The notes under the pieces were generated by a model. The model was not told where the DNA came from and ran no database searches. It saw nothing but the letters and a program-made list of their open reading frames with translations. The translations under genes were made by a program, and so were the position numbers. Of a DNA stretch of 64,000 nt, positions 24,781 through 32,681 are shown piece after piece (position 1 is the first letter of the stretch; each line of letters begins with the position of its first letter). The DNA is from Hallerella sp963652365. GTDB taxonomy: Bacteria > Fibrobacterota > Fibrobacteria > Fibrobacterales > Fibrobacteraceae. The DNA lies in NCBI GenBank assembly GCA_963652365.1, contig CAVJTH010000001.1:1-64000 (forward strand), in the 5' to 3' direction.

Positions 24781-25605
24781 TCACGGGGAAATAAAGTAGT
24801 CTTCGGGGTTTACCGGTTCGCCTTCGATGCGGATTTCGTAATGAAGACCGCTTCCCGCCGTGCGTCCGGAGCGCCCCACGGTCGCGATCGGAGTGCCGCG
24901 CCCGACGCGCTGTCCCTGCTTGACGAGCGCCTTTTCGAGGTGGGCGTAAAAGGTGCGGGCGTTTTCCGTGTGCTGGATCTTGACCGAGAGTCCGAATCCC
25001 CGATGGGATCGCACCTCGACGACGGTTCCGGCTCCTGTCGCGATGACCGTATCGCCTTCCTCGGCGAAAAAGTCCACGCCGCGGTGCGGAAGGCTCTGGT
25101 CGGTAAAGTGGTCGAAGAGCATTCCGAAGCGGTTCGTGATGATATGGTGGCGCTTGAGCGGATGCAGCACGGGAATCGCCTCGGCGAGATCCGGTCGCGA
25201 GAGAAGGGTGTCGCGGAAGAGGGAGTAGGTTCGGTAGGTCTGGAAAAGAGCCTCCGTCCGTTCCTTGTTCTGGAGCGAGTCGTCCGTTTTCGCCCTGAGC
25301 GGAATGCCGCCGATTCGATAGACGCTGTCTTGCAGGGCCTCTGTGCGCTGCAGGTAGTGTTCCGCGCTGTCGTTGTCTGCGCGCAGCCTGTTCATGTTTG
25401 TCCGGATTTCCCGATTCTGCGCGCGCAGGTCGAGAAGCGTTCCGTCGCTTAGCCTGTGAACGATTTCGAGCGGGGAAAACAGAAAGAAACCGAAAGCGGC
25501 GACGATCGCCCCGAGAATCCAGAGAATGGGCTTTCTTCGCGAAATCCGATACGACTTGGACTTGCCGGTCTTTTCGTAGAAAAGGTGCAGGTGCAGCTTT
25601 TTCAA
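24781..25605 (-). CDS. M23-family murein endopeptidase, membrane-anchored
   Basis: A 274-residue protein with a basic N-terminus, one membrane segment (ILWILGAIVAAFGFFLF, residues 28-44), a coiled-coil stretch (about 55-95) and a C-terminal LytM domain. Zinc ligands are complete: His174-x3-Asp178 (HRGVD), His222 (YAHLE) and His255 (LHYEI). It should cut peptidoglycan cross-links, or activate amidases, in the periplasm. The start is TTG at 25605, overlapping the preceding stop by four bases; no ATG fits the membrane-anchor topology. The coil-plus-LytM layout is that of cell-shape and division regulators. Confidence 0.9.
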   Translation of the reverse strand: MKKLHLHLFYEKTGKSKSYRISRRKPILWILGAIVAAFGFFLFSPLEIVHRLSDGTLLDLRAQNREIRTNMNRLRADNDSAEHYLQRTEALQDSVYRIGGIPLRAKTDDSLQNKERTEALFQTYRTYSLFRDTLLSRPDLAEAIPVLHPLKRHHIITNRFGMLFDHFTDQSLPHRGVDFFAEEGDTVIATGAGTVVEVRSHRGFGLSVKIQHTENARTFYAHLEKALVKQGQRVGRGTPIATVGRSGRTAGSGLHYEIRIEGEPVNPEDYFISP

Positions 25606-25877
25606 CGGCTCTTGCCCTTGTACTTTTTCGCCCGCGTCTTTAGCGCGTTCAGCCGTGTGCGCATTTCGGAAATCGCGCCGACCAGTTCAACGACATCCGG
25701 ATCGTTCCTTAGCGTATCGAGGGCGTCGTTTTCCAGCGCGGGAAGAAGTCGCCTGCCCAAGGCCTCGTACTTTTCCTTGATGCGCGATTCCTCTGTCGCG
25801 ATGTTCATCTTGTTGAGAATGGCCGATGCGCAATTCAGCGCGCCGCTTTTTAGTCTGTTTAACACGGTTTCTGTCAT
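25602..25877 (-). CDS. small coiled-coil protein, unknown
   Basis: A 91-residue soluble protein, Lys/Arg/Glu-rich and predicted almost wholly helical (MTETVLNRLKSG through LRNDPDVVELVGAISEMRTRLNALKTRAKKYKG). I chose the ATG at 25877 because AAGGA precedes it at good spacing; the frame extends further but that stretch runs into the divergent promoter region. It is translationally coupled to the M23 peptidase gene by a TTGA overlap, so a partnership with that enzyme is likely, perhaps as a cytosolic coil. I do not recognise a named family. Confidence 0.7.
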   Translation of the reverse strand: MTETVLNRLKSGALNCASAILNKMNIATEESRIKEKYEALGRRLLPALENDALDTLRNDPDVVELVGAISEMRTRLNALKTRAKKYKGKSR

Positions 25878-25942
25878 GGTGCTTTTCCTTTTCTCGCATA
25901 AAATAATATAGTTTTTAGAGCGCAAAACAATGGAGAATCCTT

Positions 25943-26089
25943 ATGAGCCGTAGCGAACGCCGAAAAGCCATGCAGAACGCCAAGAACTTTACGCCCAAAA
26001 AGAAAAGCGTCATGAGTTCGGCGGGTGTGATCGTTCTTGCCGCCATCGTGGTCATCGCATGGGTCGCATTTGTCATGGCTCGTAACTAG
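25943..26089 (+). CDS. 48-residue single-pass membrane protein
   Basis: A short gene 12 bases upstream of dnaN. It reads MSRSERRKAMQNAKNF, a basic cytosolic head, then one hydrophobic segment (VIVLAAIVVIAWVAFVMA) and ends ARN-stop. GGAGAA lies six bases before the ATG and codon use matches the core genome. The topology is head-in with a two-residue tail outside. Function unknown; the spacing suggests co-transcription with dnaN. Confidence 0.7.
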   Translation: MSRSERRKAMQNAKNFTPKKKSVMSSAGVIVLAAIVVIAWVAFVMARN

Positions 26090-26101
26090 CAGGGAAGCCC
26101 G

Positions 26102-27223
26102 ATGAAATTTCAAATCGAAAAAGCCAAATTCCTGAACGCCTTGAACATGGTCATCGGCGCAGTCCCGAACAAGGCCACGATCCAGGTCCTGAACAACTTT
26201 GCTGTCCGCCTCGAAGGAAACGCGCTCGAAATCTGCGCGACGGATCTCGACCTGGGTATCCGCGTGAAGATCGATGTGCAGGGAGAATCCGACGGAGCCG
26301 TTGTCGTGAACGCGCACAAGCTTCTCGACCTGGTGAAGAGTCTTATCGATCCGAAAATCGTGAACCTGACCCTCGAAGTGGTCGATTACCTGGTGACCGT
26401 GCGCTGGAGCGAACGCGGCAAGGCTTCGATTACGGGTATCGACATCAGCGATTTTCCGCCGCTTCCGGACGTGGCGGACGGGGGCGCGTTCCAGCTGGGC
26501 AAGAGCGAGCTGGAATTCCTCGCGGGCAAGACGCTCTTTGCCGTTTCGACGGACCAGACTCGGATGAGCCTGAACGGCGTATTTGTCGAGGCGAAGGACG
26601 GAAAGCTTGTCATGGTGGCGACGGATGGGCATCGCCTGGGCAAGGCTTTCATCGAACTGGAAAATTCCACGCTCGGAAAGGGCGTGATCGTTCCGCCGAA
26701 AGCGATCCAGTATGCGCTGAAGAGCGTCTCGGGCGAGTCGATTGTCGAGGTCCGGATTTCGGACACCTATGTTCTTTTCGCGAGCGAGGGCGTGCAGATC
26801 GTTTCGAAGCTTATCGAAGGCCCGTATCCGAAGTACGAAGCGGTGATTCCGGTGAAGTTCGAACGCTCGGTCCAGGTAAATCGCGCGGATCTTTTCAACA
26901 AGATAACGACCGTCATTTCGATGGCGAACGTCCGCACGCGGATGATCCGTTTTCAGCTAGACGGCAACCAGATGGAGCTTTCCGCCAACGACCCGAATGT
27001 CGGCGGTGACTCGACGGAAGCCCTTTCCGTTTCGCACGAAGGCGAAGGAGTCTTCTGCATCGGGTTCAACGGGCTTTACCTTCTCGAAGTGCTCAAGCTC
27101 TGCCAGAGCGACGAAGTCGTTCTCAAGATGAACGGCCCCGTAAGCGCCTGTGTCATTGAACCGGTCGGTTCCGATATCAACAGCATGTTCCTCCTGATGC
27201 CGCTTCGACTTCAGGAAGAATGA
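26102..27223 (+). CDS. dnaN: DNA polymerase III beta subunit (sliding clamp)
   Basis: Processivity clamp that encircles DNA and tethers the replicase and repair enzymes. It has 373 residues, the standard length for three repeated clamp domains of about 120 residues. Recognisable segments: MKFQIEKAKFLNALNMVIGAVPNKATIQVLNNF at the start, VMVATDGHRLGKA in domain 2, and FLLMPLRLQEE at the end, corresponding to the conserved M(L)PLR pocket motif. dnaA and recF are not beside it, unlike the classical dnaA-dnaN-recF cluster. An intrinsic-terminator-like hairpin follows. Confidence 0.97.
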   Translation: MKFQIEKAKFLNALNMVIGAVPNKATIQVLNNFAVRLEGNALEICATDLDLGIRVKIDVQGESDGAVVVNAHKLLDLVKSLIDPKIVNLTLEVVDYLVTVRWSERGKASITGIDISDFPPLPDVADGGAFQLGKSELEFLAGKTLFAVSTDQTRMSLNGVFVEAKDGKLVMVATDGHRLGKAFIELENSTLGKGVIVPPKAIQYALKSVSGESIVEVRISDTYVLFASEGVQIVSKLIEGPYPKYEAVIPVKFERSVQVNRADLFNKITTVISMANVRTRMIRFQLDGNQMELSANDPNVGGDSTEALSVSHEGEGVFCIGFNGLYLLEVLKLCQSDEVVLKMNGPVSACVIEPVGSDINSMFLLMPLRLQEE

Positions 27224-27245
27224 TCCTTTTGGCGGGGTGTCGATG

Positions 27246-27266
27246 AGCGACGGGAAATCCGTCGCT
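27246..27266 (+). terminator. hairpin between convergent dnaN and OLD genes
   Basis: AGCGACGG at 27246-27253 pairs perfectly with CCGTCGCT at 27259-27266 around a GAAAT loop. The T tract after it is weak (TATCTTGT). It could serve as a terminator for either strand. Confidence 0.6.
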
Positions 27267-27282
27267 TATCTTGTATGAAGTC

Positions 27283-29055
27283 TCATTCCGCTTCGCGGGA
27301 TCCGGCGACAATCCAGTCGCAGAGATTCTTGATGTCTTCGTAATCGGGCAGAAAATGGTGCGGGTCTTCATGGTGGACGCGCTCCACGAACTGGTGCCAG
27401 GCCCGTTCGTTCTTGCCGCTTAGTCCCAGGTGCTGCTCGATGGCTCCGCGTTCCCAGACCCAGATTCCTTCGTCGGCGAGCTTCTGGTGAATGCGGTGCA
27501 GCGGTTCGCGGGCTTCGGGCATTTTCGCCATCAGGACATAGGCTTCGCTTGCGGGAATTCTCGACTTCTTGCTGACCGGGATGCTGTGGACCAGGCGGAC
27601 GTGTTCCTGCAGGGCGAGCTCCCGGAACAGGGACTTGCAGAATTCGACGTCGGGATCGTCCTTGGCGAGAAATCCATCCTGGTGGGCGTTGTTGAACGCG
27701 TAATCGAGGTCGACGATCGCTCGGACGGGCAAATCCATCGCGGAAAGGACCTGCATGCTTTTTCGCGTATTGCTGACTCCTCCCTGGTGAACGAGCGCGC
27801 AGCGGAGAAGCGCAAAGGAATATCCGGTCATCTTTTCGAACAGCGTCGGCAGCACCCGCCATTCGGTTTTGCCTTCCGTCAGAAGAACGTAGTCGGCAAA
27901 CAGAAGTTCGTTGGAATTGGAAAGGGAAAAGAGCGTCTGTAGCTGCGACTGCGCATCGGCGATCACCGAGTGGACGGCGTCTTCCATTCGGCGGCGCATG
28001 AACGTGCCGCGGGTCTTGTTCTTTCGGATGAGAAGCGACGTGCTGACGTCTTCGCTGGTGACCATCTGGGCGGAATGCGTCGCGAAGACGACCTGGTAAC
28101 CTTCGCGGGAAAGATTCTTCAGGGCGACGCGTACAAGTTCCACAGCTTGCGGATGCAGGAACAGTTCGGGCGAATCGATGAGGAGGAGCGTCCGGCTGAG
28201 ATAGTGGTTGTGGTGATGCTTCTTGACTTCGTCGAGGTAGCGGACGAGCGCCATCTGGATGGCGCGCTTGGAGCCCGCTCCCATGGAATGAATGTTTCGC
28301 TCGAATCCGTCGTCTTCGTCGAAAACGTTCAGCTTGGCGGTAGAGAGGAAGGTGCGAAGCGTCGGCGAGGGAATGTCCAGGTGGACGTTTACCGACGGGA
28401 AGAGCGGGCGGAGCTTCTGGTTGAGGCCGCGCTCGAAAAGTTCCAGTTCCTCGGCGCGGGAGTCGCTGCCGGAATCGAGCAGGCTCGTGAACTTCTGGAT
28501 CAGATCGTTGAATTCCTTGCCGAGCCTTCGTTCCAGCGGGCTGAAGATTTCGTCCAGGAGCTTTGCGAAAGCCTTGTCGCCTTCGAAGTCCCAGATTTGG
28601 ATGGGAGGCGGGAAGATTCGGGAAAAGACGGTTTCGAATCCGATCGGAACCTTGACCCATTCGCCCTTGCCGCCGTCGCCGTTCCAGTCGAGGACCCAGA
28701 ATTCCACGCCGGAAACGCTTTCGCCCGGGAGCTTCTGGAATCTCTGGACGCGGATCTTTCCGTTTCGCAGAAATGGTTTCAGCTGGGCCGCATCTTCGGG
28801 CGCGAGCTTTTCGAGCACCGAGTCCGAAATGCCGCCGAAAAGTCCTTCCACTTCAACGGGTTGGTTCGGGTCGTCGAAATAGGAGTTGTCGAGCGTGGAA
28901 CGGAAAAGCAGCCAGCGGATTCCCATGAGAATGTTTGTCTTGCCCGCATTGTTATAGCCGATGAGGGCGGTGAAATCGCTGAGCGGGAATGTCTCTTCGC
29001 GGATGGAGCGGAGATTTCGGATGGAGATGGAAATCAGTCGAAGCGATTCTTGCAT
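27283..29055 (-). CDS. OLD-family ATPase/TOPRIM nuclease
   Basis: A 590-residue protein with an N-terminal ABC-type ATPase and a C-terminal TOPRIM nuclease, the OLD layout. Walker A is GYNNAGKTN (about residues 33-41), the signature region is SMGAGSKRAIQMAL, Walker B is TLLLIDSPELFLHPQ and the switch is FATHSAQM. TOPRIM acidic motifs are YVLLTEGKTEWRVLP and AIVDLDYAF. Walker B reads D-S-P-E instead of the usual D/E-E-P-E, so the residue normally serving as catalytic glutamate is serine, which may slow ATP hydrolysis. OLD proteins act in phage exclusion and DNA repair. No GajB-like helicase follows, so a Gabija assignment is not supported. Confidence 0.85.
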   Translation of the reverse strand: MQESLRLISISIRNLRSIREETFPLSDFTALIGYNNAGKTNILMGIRWLLFRSTLDNSYFDDPNQPVEVEGLFGGISDSVLEKLAPEDAAQLKPFLRNGKIRVQRFQKLPGESVSGVEFWVLDWNGDGGKGEWVKVPIGFETVFSRIFPPPIQIWDFEGDKAFAKLLDEIFSPLERRLGKEFNDLIQKFTSLLDSGSDSRAEELELFERGLNQKLRPLFPSVNVHLDIPSPTLRTFLSTAKLNVFDEDDGFERNIHSMGAGSKRAIQMALVRYLDEVKKHHHNHYLSRTLLLIDSPELFLHPQAVELVRVALKNLSREGYQVVFATHSAQMVTSEDVSTSLLIRKNKTRGTFMRRRMEDAVHSVIADAQSQLQTLFSLSNSNELLFADYVLLTEGKTEWRVLPTLFEKMTGYSFALLRCALVHQGGVSNTRKSMQVLSAMDLPVRAIVDLDYAFNNAHQDGFLAKDDPDVEFCKSLFRELALQEHVRLVHSIPVSKKSRIPASEAYVLMAKMPEAREPLHRIHQKLADEGIWVWERGAIEQHLGLSGKNERAWHQFVERVHHEDPHHFLPDYEDIKNLCDWIVAGSREAE

Positions 29056-29166
29056 GTTTCCAAACTAAATAAAATTATCCGTTCGGGGTAGGGTTTTGAC
29101 GGTGTCCAGAGCGTGAACAGAGCTTAGTGGGGAGAACTTAGAGCTTAGAGATCTCAGCGAACATCT

Positions 29167-29219
29167 CACGCTAGAACCTAGATGTTCGCAGAACTCCACA
29201 CTCAACTCTTCACACTCAA
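29167..29219 (-). repeat. dispersed intergenic repeat, copy B
   Basis: On the minus strand the core reads GCGAACATCTAGGTTCTAGC, one or two changes from the other copies, preceded by GTGTGGAGTTCT and followed by GTG. Confidence 0.75.
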
Positions 29220-29319
29220 CTCTCAACTAAGTTCTCAGCTCTAAGTTCTGACTCCCCCTTCCTTGCATCCACCCCCACGGCCACGCTTTTTTCAGAGATT
29301 AGAGTTTAGGAATCAAAAC

Positions 29320-29376
29320 GGTCCGCTTGTGTTAGAACCTAGATGTCCGCGGAAATCCACGCTTCACACTCAACTG
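29320..29376 (-). repeat. dispersed intergenic repeat, copy C
   Basis: On the minus strand the core reads GCGGACATCTAGGTTCTAAC, preceded by TGAAGCGTGGATTTCC and followed by ACAAGCGGACC, the same flanks as copies A and D in part. Confidence 0.75.
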
Positions 29377-29460
29377 ATTCCTGTTTCCTGACTCCTCTCG
29401 GCTCTAAGATCTAAGTTCTGACTTCCACTCTCGACTAGGCTCTGACCGCCGCTGACAAGG

Positions 29461-30120
29461 CTAGTAGTCCTGGATGTCTTCTAGAACCTGGTTCGGCCCG
29501 AGAACGAACAGGATGTCGTTTTCCTTCAGTTCACAGTCGGCGAGGTTGCCGATGAGGGCCTTGGGCTTGAGCGGATCGCGGATGGCGATAATCTGGATGC
29601 CGTACTTGGACGTGAGCGAAAGTTCCTTGAGCGTCTTTCCCCTGAACTTGCTTGGGCAGACAATCTCCGCAATGGAATAGCCGTCGAGAAAGGGCAGGCG
29701 ATCGAGCATGTTCGGATGGGTGAGCCGTTCCGCAAGCGAAATCGCCATGTCTCGTTCCGGCTGGAAAATGTCCGAGACCCCGAAGCGTTCGAGGATAGAC
29801 GTGTGCTGCGAACTGGAGCTTTTCGCGATGATGTTCTTGACGCCCAGTTCCTTTAGGTTGAGAATCGCGAGCAGCGAGGATTCGATGTCTGCACCGATGC
29901 AACAGATGACTGCATCGGCCTTTGCGACGGGAAGGGCGGCCAGCTGCTGCTTTCGGGTCGCGTCGGCGACAACCGCCTGCGTCACGTTCGGCGTGATGTC
30001 CTGGACCTTTTCGGGCGTATTATCGACAGCGAGAACTTCGCTTCCGAGGCTCGTCAGATGGTTGGCGAGAAAGATTCCCGTATTGCCGAGTCCGATGATG
30101 ACAAACTGTTTCTTGGCCAT
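29461..30120 (-). CDS. trkA: Trk/Ktr potassium uptake regulatory subunit (RCK)
   Basis: A 219-residue cytosolic gating subunit of a K+ channel-transporter. An N-terminal RCK/Rossmann domain begins FVIIGLGNTGIFLANHL (dinucleotide-binding G-x-G-x2-G) with acidic Asp near LAVDN, and a C-terminal RCK_C domain includes KTLKELSLTSKYGIQIIAIRDP. The single-RCK length fits KtrA rather than the double-length E. coli TrkA. It starts three bases after the membrane subunit gene and is certainly co-transcribed with it. ATP/ADP or cyclic-di-AMP probably controls it, as in the family. Confidence 0.93.
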   Translation of the reverse strand: MAKKQFVIIGLGNTGIFLANHLTSLGSEVLAVDNTPEKVQDITPNVTQAVVADATRKQQLAALPVAKADAVICCIGADIESSLLAILNLKELGVKNIIAKSSSSQHTSILERFGVSDIFQPERDMAISLAERLTHPNMLDRLPFLDGYSIAEIVCPSKFRGKTLKELSLTSKYGIQIIAIRDPLKPKALIGNLADCELKENDILFVLGPNQVLEDIQDY

Positions 30121-30123
30121 TTT

Positions 30124-31515
30124 TTAACCCACCATGATGTCTTCTTCCGCATACCAGGCCCCGCCTCCTTTTTTCTTGACGACCGCGGAAATCAGGAAAA
30201 GGGCGCCCATGCGGCCGACGAACATAAAGATACAAATAAAGATTCTTCCGAACGTCGATAGTTCCTGGGAAAGCCCGAGCGAAAGCCCGCAGGTGGAAAG
30301 CGCGCTGGTGACTTCGAAGAATACGCGCAGAAAATGCGATTCCGACGCACCGAAAGCCTTGCCCGAAAATTCGGTAAAGAGAAGTACCAGCGTGCCGACG
30401 AGCGCGAGGACGACATAGACGATAAAGATTCGGACCGCCTTGTCAACGGTTTCTTCGGGAATGGTGCGTCCCATGACCTGGGTCCGTTCGCGGCCGAGAA
30501 GCCTGTTGAATCCGAGCAGCGCGATGACCGCCGCCGTTGTCGTCTTGAGACCGCCACCGCAGCTGCCGGGGCTCGCTCCGATGAACATGGCGACGATGAC
30601 GATGATCATGCTGGTCTCTCGAAGGGAGAGCGGATCGATGGTGTTGAATCCCGCTGTCCGGGAGGCGACGGAAACAAAGGCCGCGGAAAGAATCTTTTCG
30701 GAGACGTTCTGGTCACCGAAGGCTCCGTTCCATTCGATGGCTAGGACGCTTGTCATTTCAACGAAAACGATGGCGAGCGTCGCGAAGAGCGCGATTTTCG
30801 TGTGGAGGGAAATTTTCTGGATGCTGCGCGTCTTGAAGTCGAAAAGGTTCTTGATTTCGGACATGGAGAGAAACCCGAGGCTTCCCGAAAGAACCAGCAG
30901 GATGATGACGGGGCAGACGACCGGGTTGGATTGAAAGCGCACAAGCGAATCGGCGAAGGGCGAAAATCCCGCGTTGCAGAATGCGCTGACCGCATGGAAT
31001 ATCGAGTAGAGAATCCGCTCGTCGAGCGGCAGGTTTTCGAATTGCGTGAAGAGGGCTGTCGCGCCAAGACCTTCGAGGACAACGGTGAACGGCAGGACCG
31101 CCGCGAGGATCTTTTTCGGGTCGATGTTTCCGTCGGTCGTAAATCCCGACTTGAAGATCGCCTGCTGGCTAAATCCCGGACGCATTCCCGAGAACAGGAG
31201 AATCGCCGTCGAAAATGTCATGATGCCCAGACCGCCGACTTGAATCAGGGCGGCGATAATCCAGAGTCCCGCATGGGTAAAGGTCGCGCCGATATCGGTT
31301 ACCGAAAGACCCGTGACGCAGATCGCCGATGTCGCCGTGAAGAACGCATCGACGACCGAAAGGTCCTTTTGCAGCGAGAAGGGACACTTGAGAAGAATGG
31401 TCCCGAGGACGATGAGAAAGGCATAGCCTTCGAGCAGAAAGAGCATCGGATTCGAGGCGCTCTTTTTCGTTATCGTGTTCGCGACCGGAATGTCCTTGTA
31501 GCGGGATAGTAGCAT
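30124..31515 (-). CDS. trkH: Trk/Ktr potassium uptake membrane subunit
   Basis: A 463-residue membrane protein of the TrkH/KtrB family forming the K+ pathway. The repeated membrane-pore-membrane units are visible with selectivity-type glycines: AICVTGLSVTDIG, FCNAGFSPFAD, SRTAGFNTIDP and STCGLSLG. PGSCGGGLKTTT corresponds to the conserved loop region. The start at 31515 gives MLLSRYKD; the frame continues upstream only as an antisense of the next gene. It is followed at three bases by the RCK subunit. Its 5' end faces a divergent carrier gene across just 33 bases, so the two promoters must overlap. Confidence 0.93.
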   Translation of the reverse strand: MLLSRYKDIPVANTITKKSASNPMLFLLEGYAFLIVLGTILLKCPFSLQKDLSVVDAFFTATSAICVTGLSVTDIGATFTHAGLWIIAALIQVGGLGIMTFSTAILLFSGMRPGFSQQAIFKSGFTTDGNIDPKKILAAVLPFTVVLEGLGATALFTQFENLPLDERILYSIFHAVSAFCNAGFSPFADSLVRFQSNPVVCPVIILLVLSGSLGFLSMSEIKNLFDFKTRSIQKISLHTKIALFATLAIVFVEMTSVLAIEWNGAFGDQNVSEKILSAAFVSVASRTAGFNTIDPLSLRETSMIIVIVAMFIGASPGSCGGGLKTTTAAVIALLGFNRLLGRERTQVMGRTIPEETVDKAVRIFIVYVVLALVGTLVLLFTEFSGKAFGASESHFLRVFFEVTSALSTCGLSLGLSQELSTFGRIFICIFMFVGRMGALFLISAVVKKKGGGAWYAEEDIMVG

Positions 31516-31548
31516 TTTACGCTCCAATTTACTAACTTTCGCTCCGCC

Positions 31549-32466
31549 ATGGTAAAACTGCGATCCGTTTTGATGCCGCTTGCGATTCTTTTGGGAATCC
31601 TGTTCCCGCAGGCGCACGTGCTTTCTCCGCTGATGCCGTTTTGCATCGGGCTGATGATGGCGCTGACGTTTGTTTCGAAGGTGCCGCCCCAGAAACACGG
31701 CTACACGTTCAAGATCGAAGTTCGCGCGCTTCTGATGGGAATCCTCCTTTGCGGGGTCCTGCTTGGAATCGAAAAGGCGTTCGGGCTTTCGCGGGCGATT
31801 GTCCTCGGAGGAATGCTGATTTGCCTCTGTCCGCCTGCCAATGCGGCGCCCGTGATGGCGAAGCTCCTTGGCGGAAACCCGATTCTCGCGCTCAAGATCT
31901 TTCTTGTCGGAAGCGTCATCGCCTGCTTTTCGATTCCGCTGATTTTCGGCTATTTCTGCCCGCCCCCCTCCGGCATGGAACATCTCGACTTTGCGGGACT
32001 TTCCAAGACCATCTTCAATTCCATCCAGCCGATCATCACGATTCCGCTGGCGATCGCTCTTGGGCTCCGGAACTTTTACCCGGAAGTCGCCGACAAGATC
32101 GCGAAGCTTCAGAAATATACGATGTTCATCTGGATTTTCAACGTATTCATTCTGCTGTCCAAGGCGAGTTTCGACGTGCGCGCAATGGGGGTGAGAAAGC
32201 TCTGGGAGTCGGGCGATTTCCAGGCGACCGCGCTGCTGTCGCTCGTGCTCTGTCTCTTGCTCTTCTTTTTGGGGTGGCTTTGCGAACGGAAATCGCATCC
32301 GATTGAAGGTTCCCAGAGCATGGGACAGAAAAATACGATGCTCGTCATCTGGATTGCGCAGGTCTATGCCGGACCCGTGGCGTCTCTTTGCCCGACATTC
32401 TATGTCGTCTGGCAGAATCTTGTCCTGAGCTGGATGAGCCGGGGAAAGAAAAAGCCTGATTCTTGA
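31549..32466 (+). CDS. bile acid:sodium symporter (BASS) family carrier
   Basis: A 305-residue inner-membrane protein with about nine to ten hydrophobic segments. The region MLICLCPPANAAPVMAKLLGGNPILALKIFLVGSVIACFSIPL matches the BASS/SBF core with the crossover helix (PPA-A-P). Members import bile acids, pantoate, pyruvate or other organic anions with Na+, or act as arsenite exporters; the substrate here is undetermined. A -7-like TAACTTTC (31533-31540) lies eight bases before the ATG, so the mRNA may be nearly leaderless. It is transcribed divergently from trkH, which suggests a link with Na+/K+ status, but only by position. Confidence 0.8.
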   Translation: MVKLRSVLMPLAILLGILFPQAHVLSPLMPFCIGLMMALTFVSKVPPQKHGYTFKIEVRALLMGILLCGVLLGIEKAFGLSRAIVLGGMLICLCPPANAAPVMAKLLGGNPILALKIFLVGSVIACFSIPLIFGYFCPPPSGMEHLDFAGLSKTIFNSIQPIITIPLAIALGLRNFYPEVADKIAKLQKYTMFIWIFNVFILLSKASFDVRAMGVRKLWESGDFQATALLSLVLCLLLFFLGWLCERKSHPIEGSQSMGQKNTMLVIWIAQVYAGPVASLCPTFYVVWQNLVLSWMSRGKKKPDS

Positions 32467-32681
32467 GACAGGGGATCGTTTCCGTTTTGCGAACCCTTGG
32501 AACAGTTCGGGGCGGATTCAGGTCATCAAGTAAATCTGCCTAACGCGTCTTGAAATATACTCCGCAGATTCAATTTGAAAAGTCGAATTTTCATGAAGAA
32601 AGGAAGCCTAGGGATAAACAATAAAAACGTTGGTTCCATTTCCCTACGCAATTCGCATCGAAAAAGATTTATTTTAAAATC

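Larger units (their letters stand above)
29056..29460. other. 405-base repeat-filled intergenic region
   Basis: No gene. It carries two copies of the dispersed repeat (cores at 29170-29189 and 29331-29350, both minus) and many short echoes such as CTAAGTTCTGACT and GCTTAGAG. Two words, CACACTCAACT and TTCTGACT, recur several times. It resembles a nested or decaying stack of the same repeat family. Confidence 0.65.
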
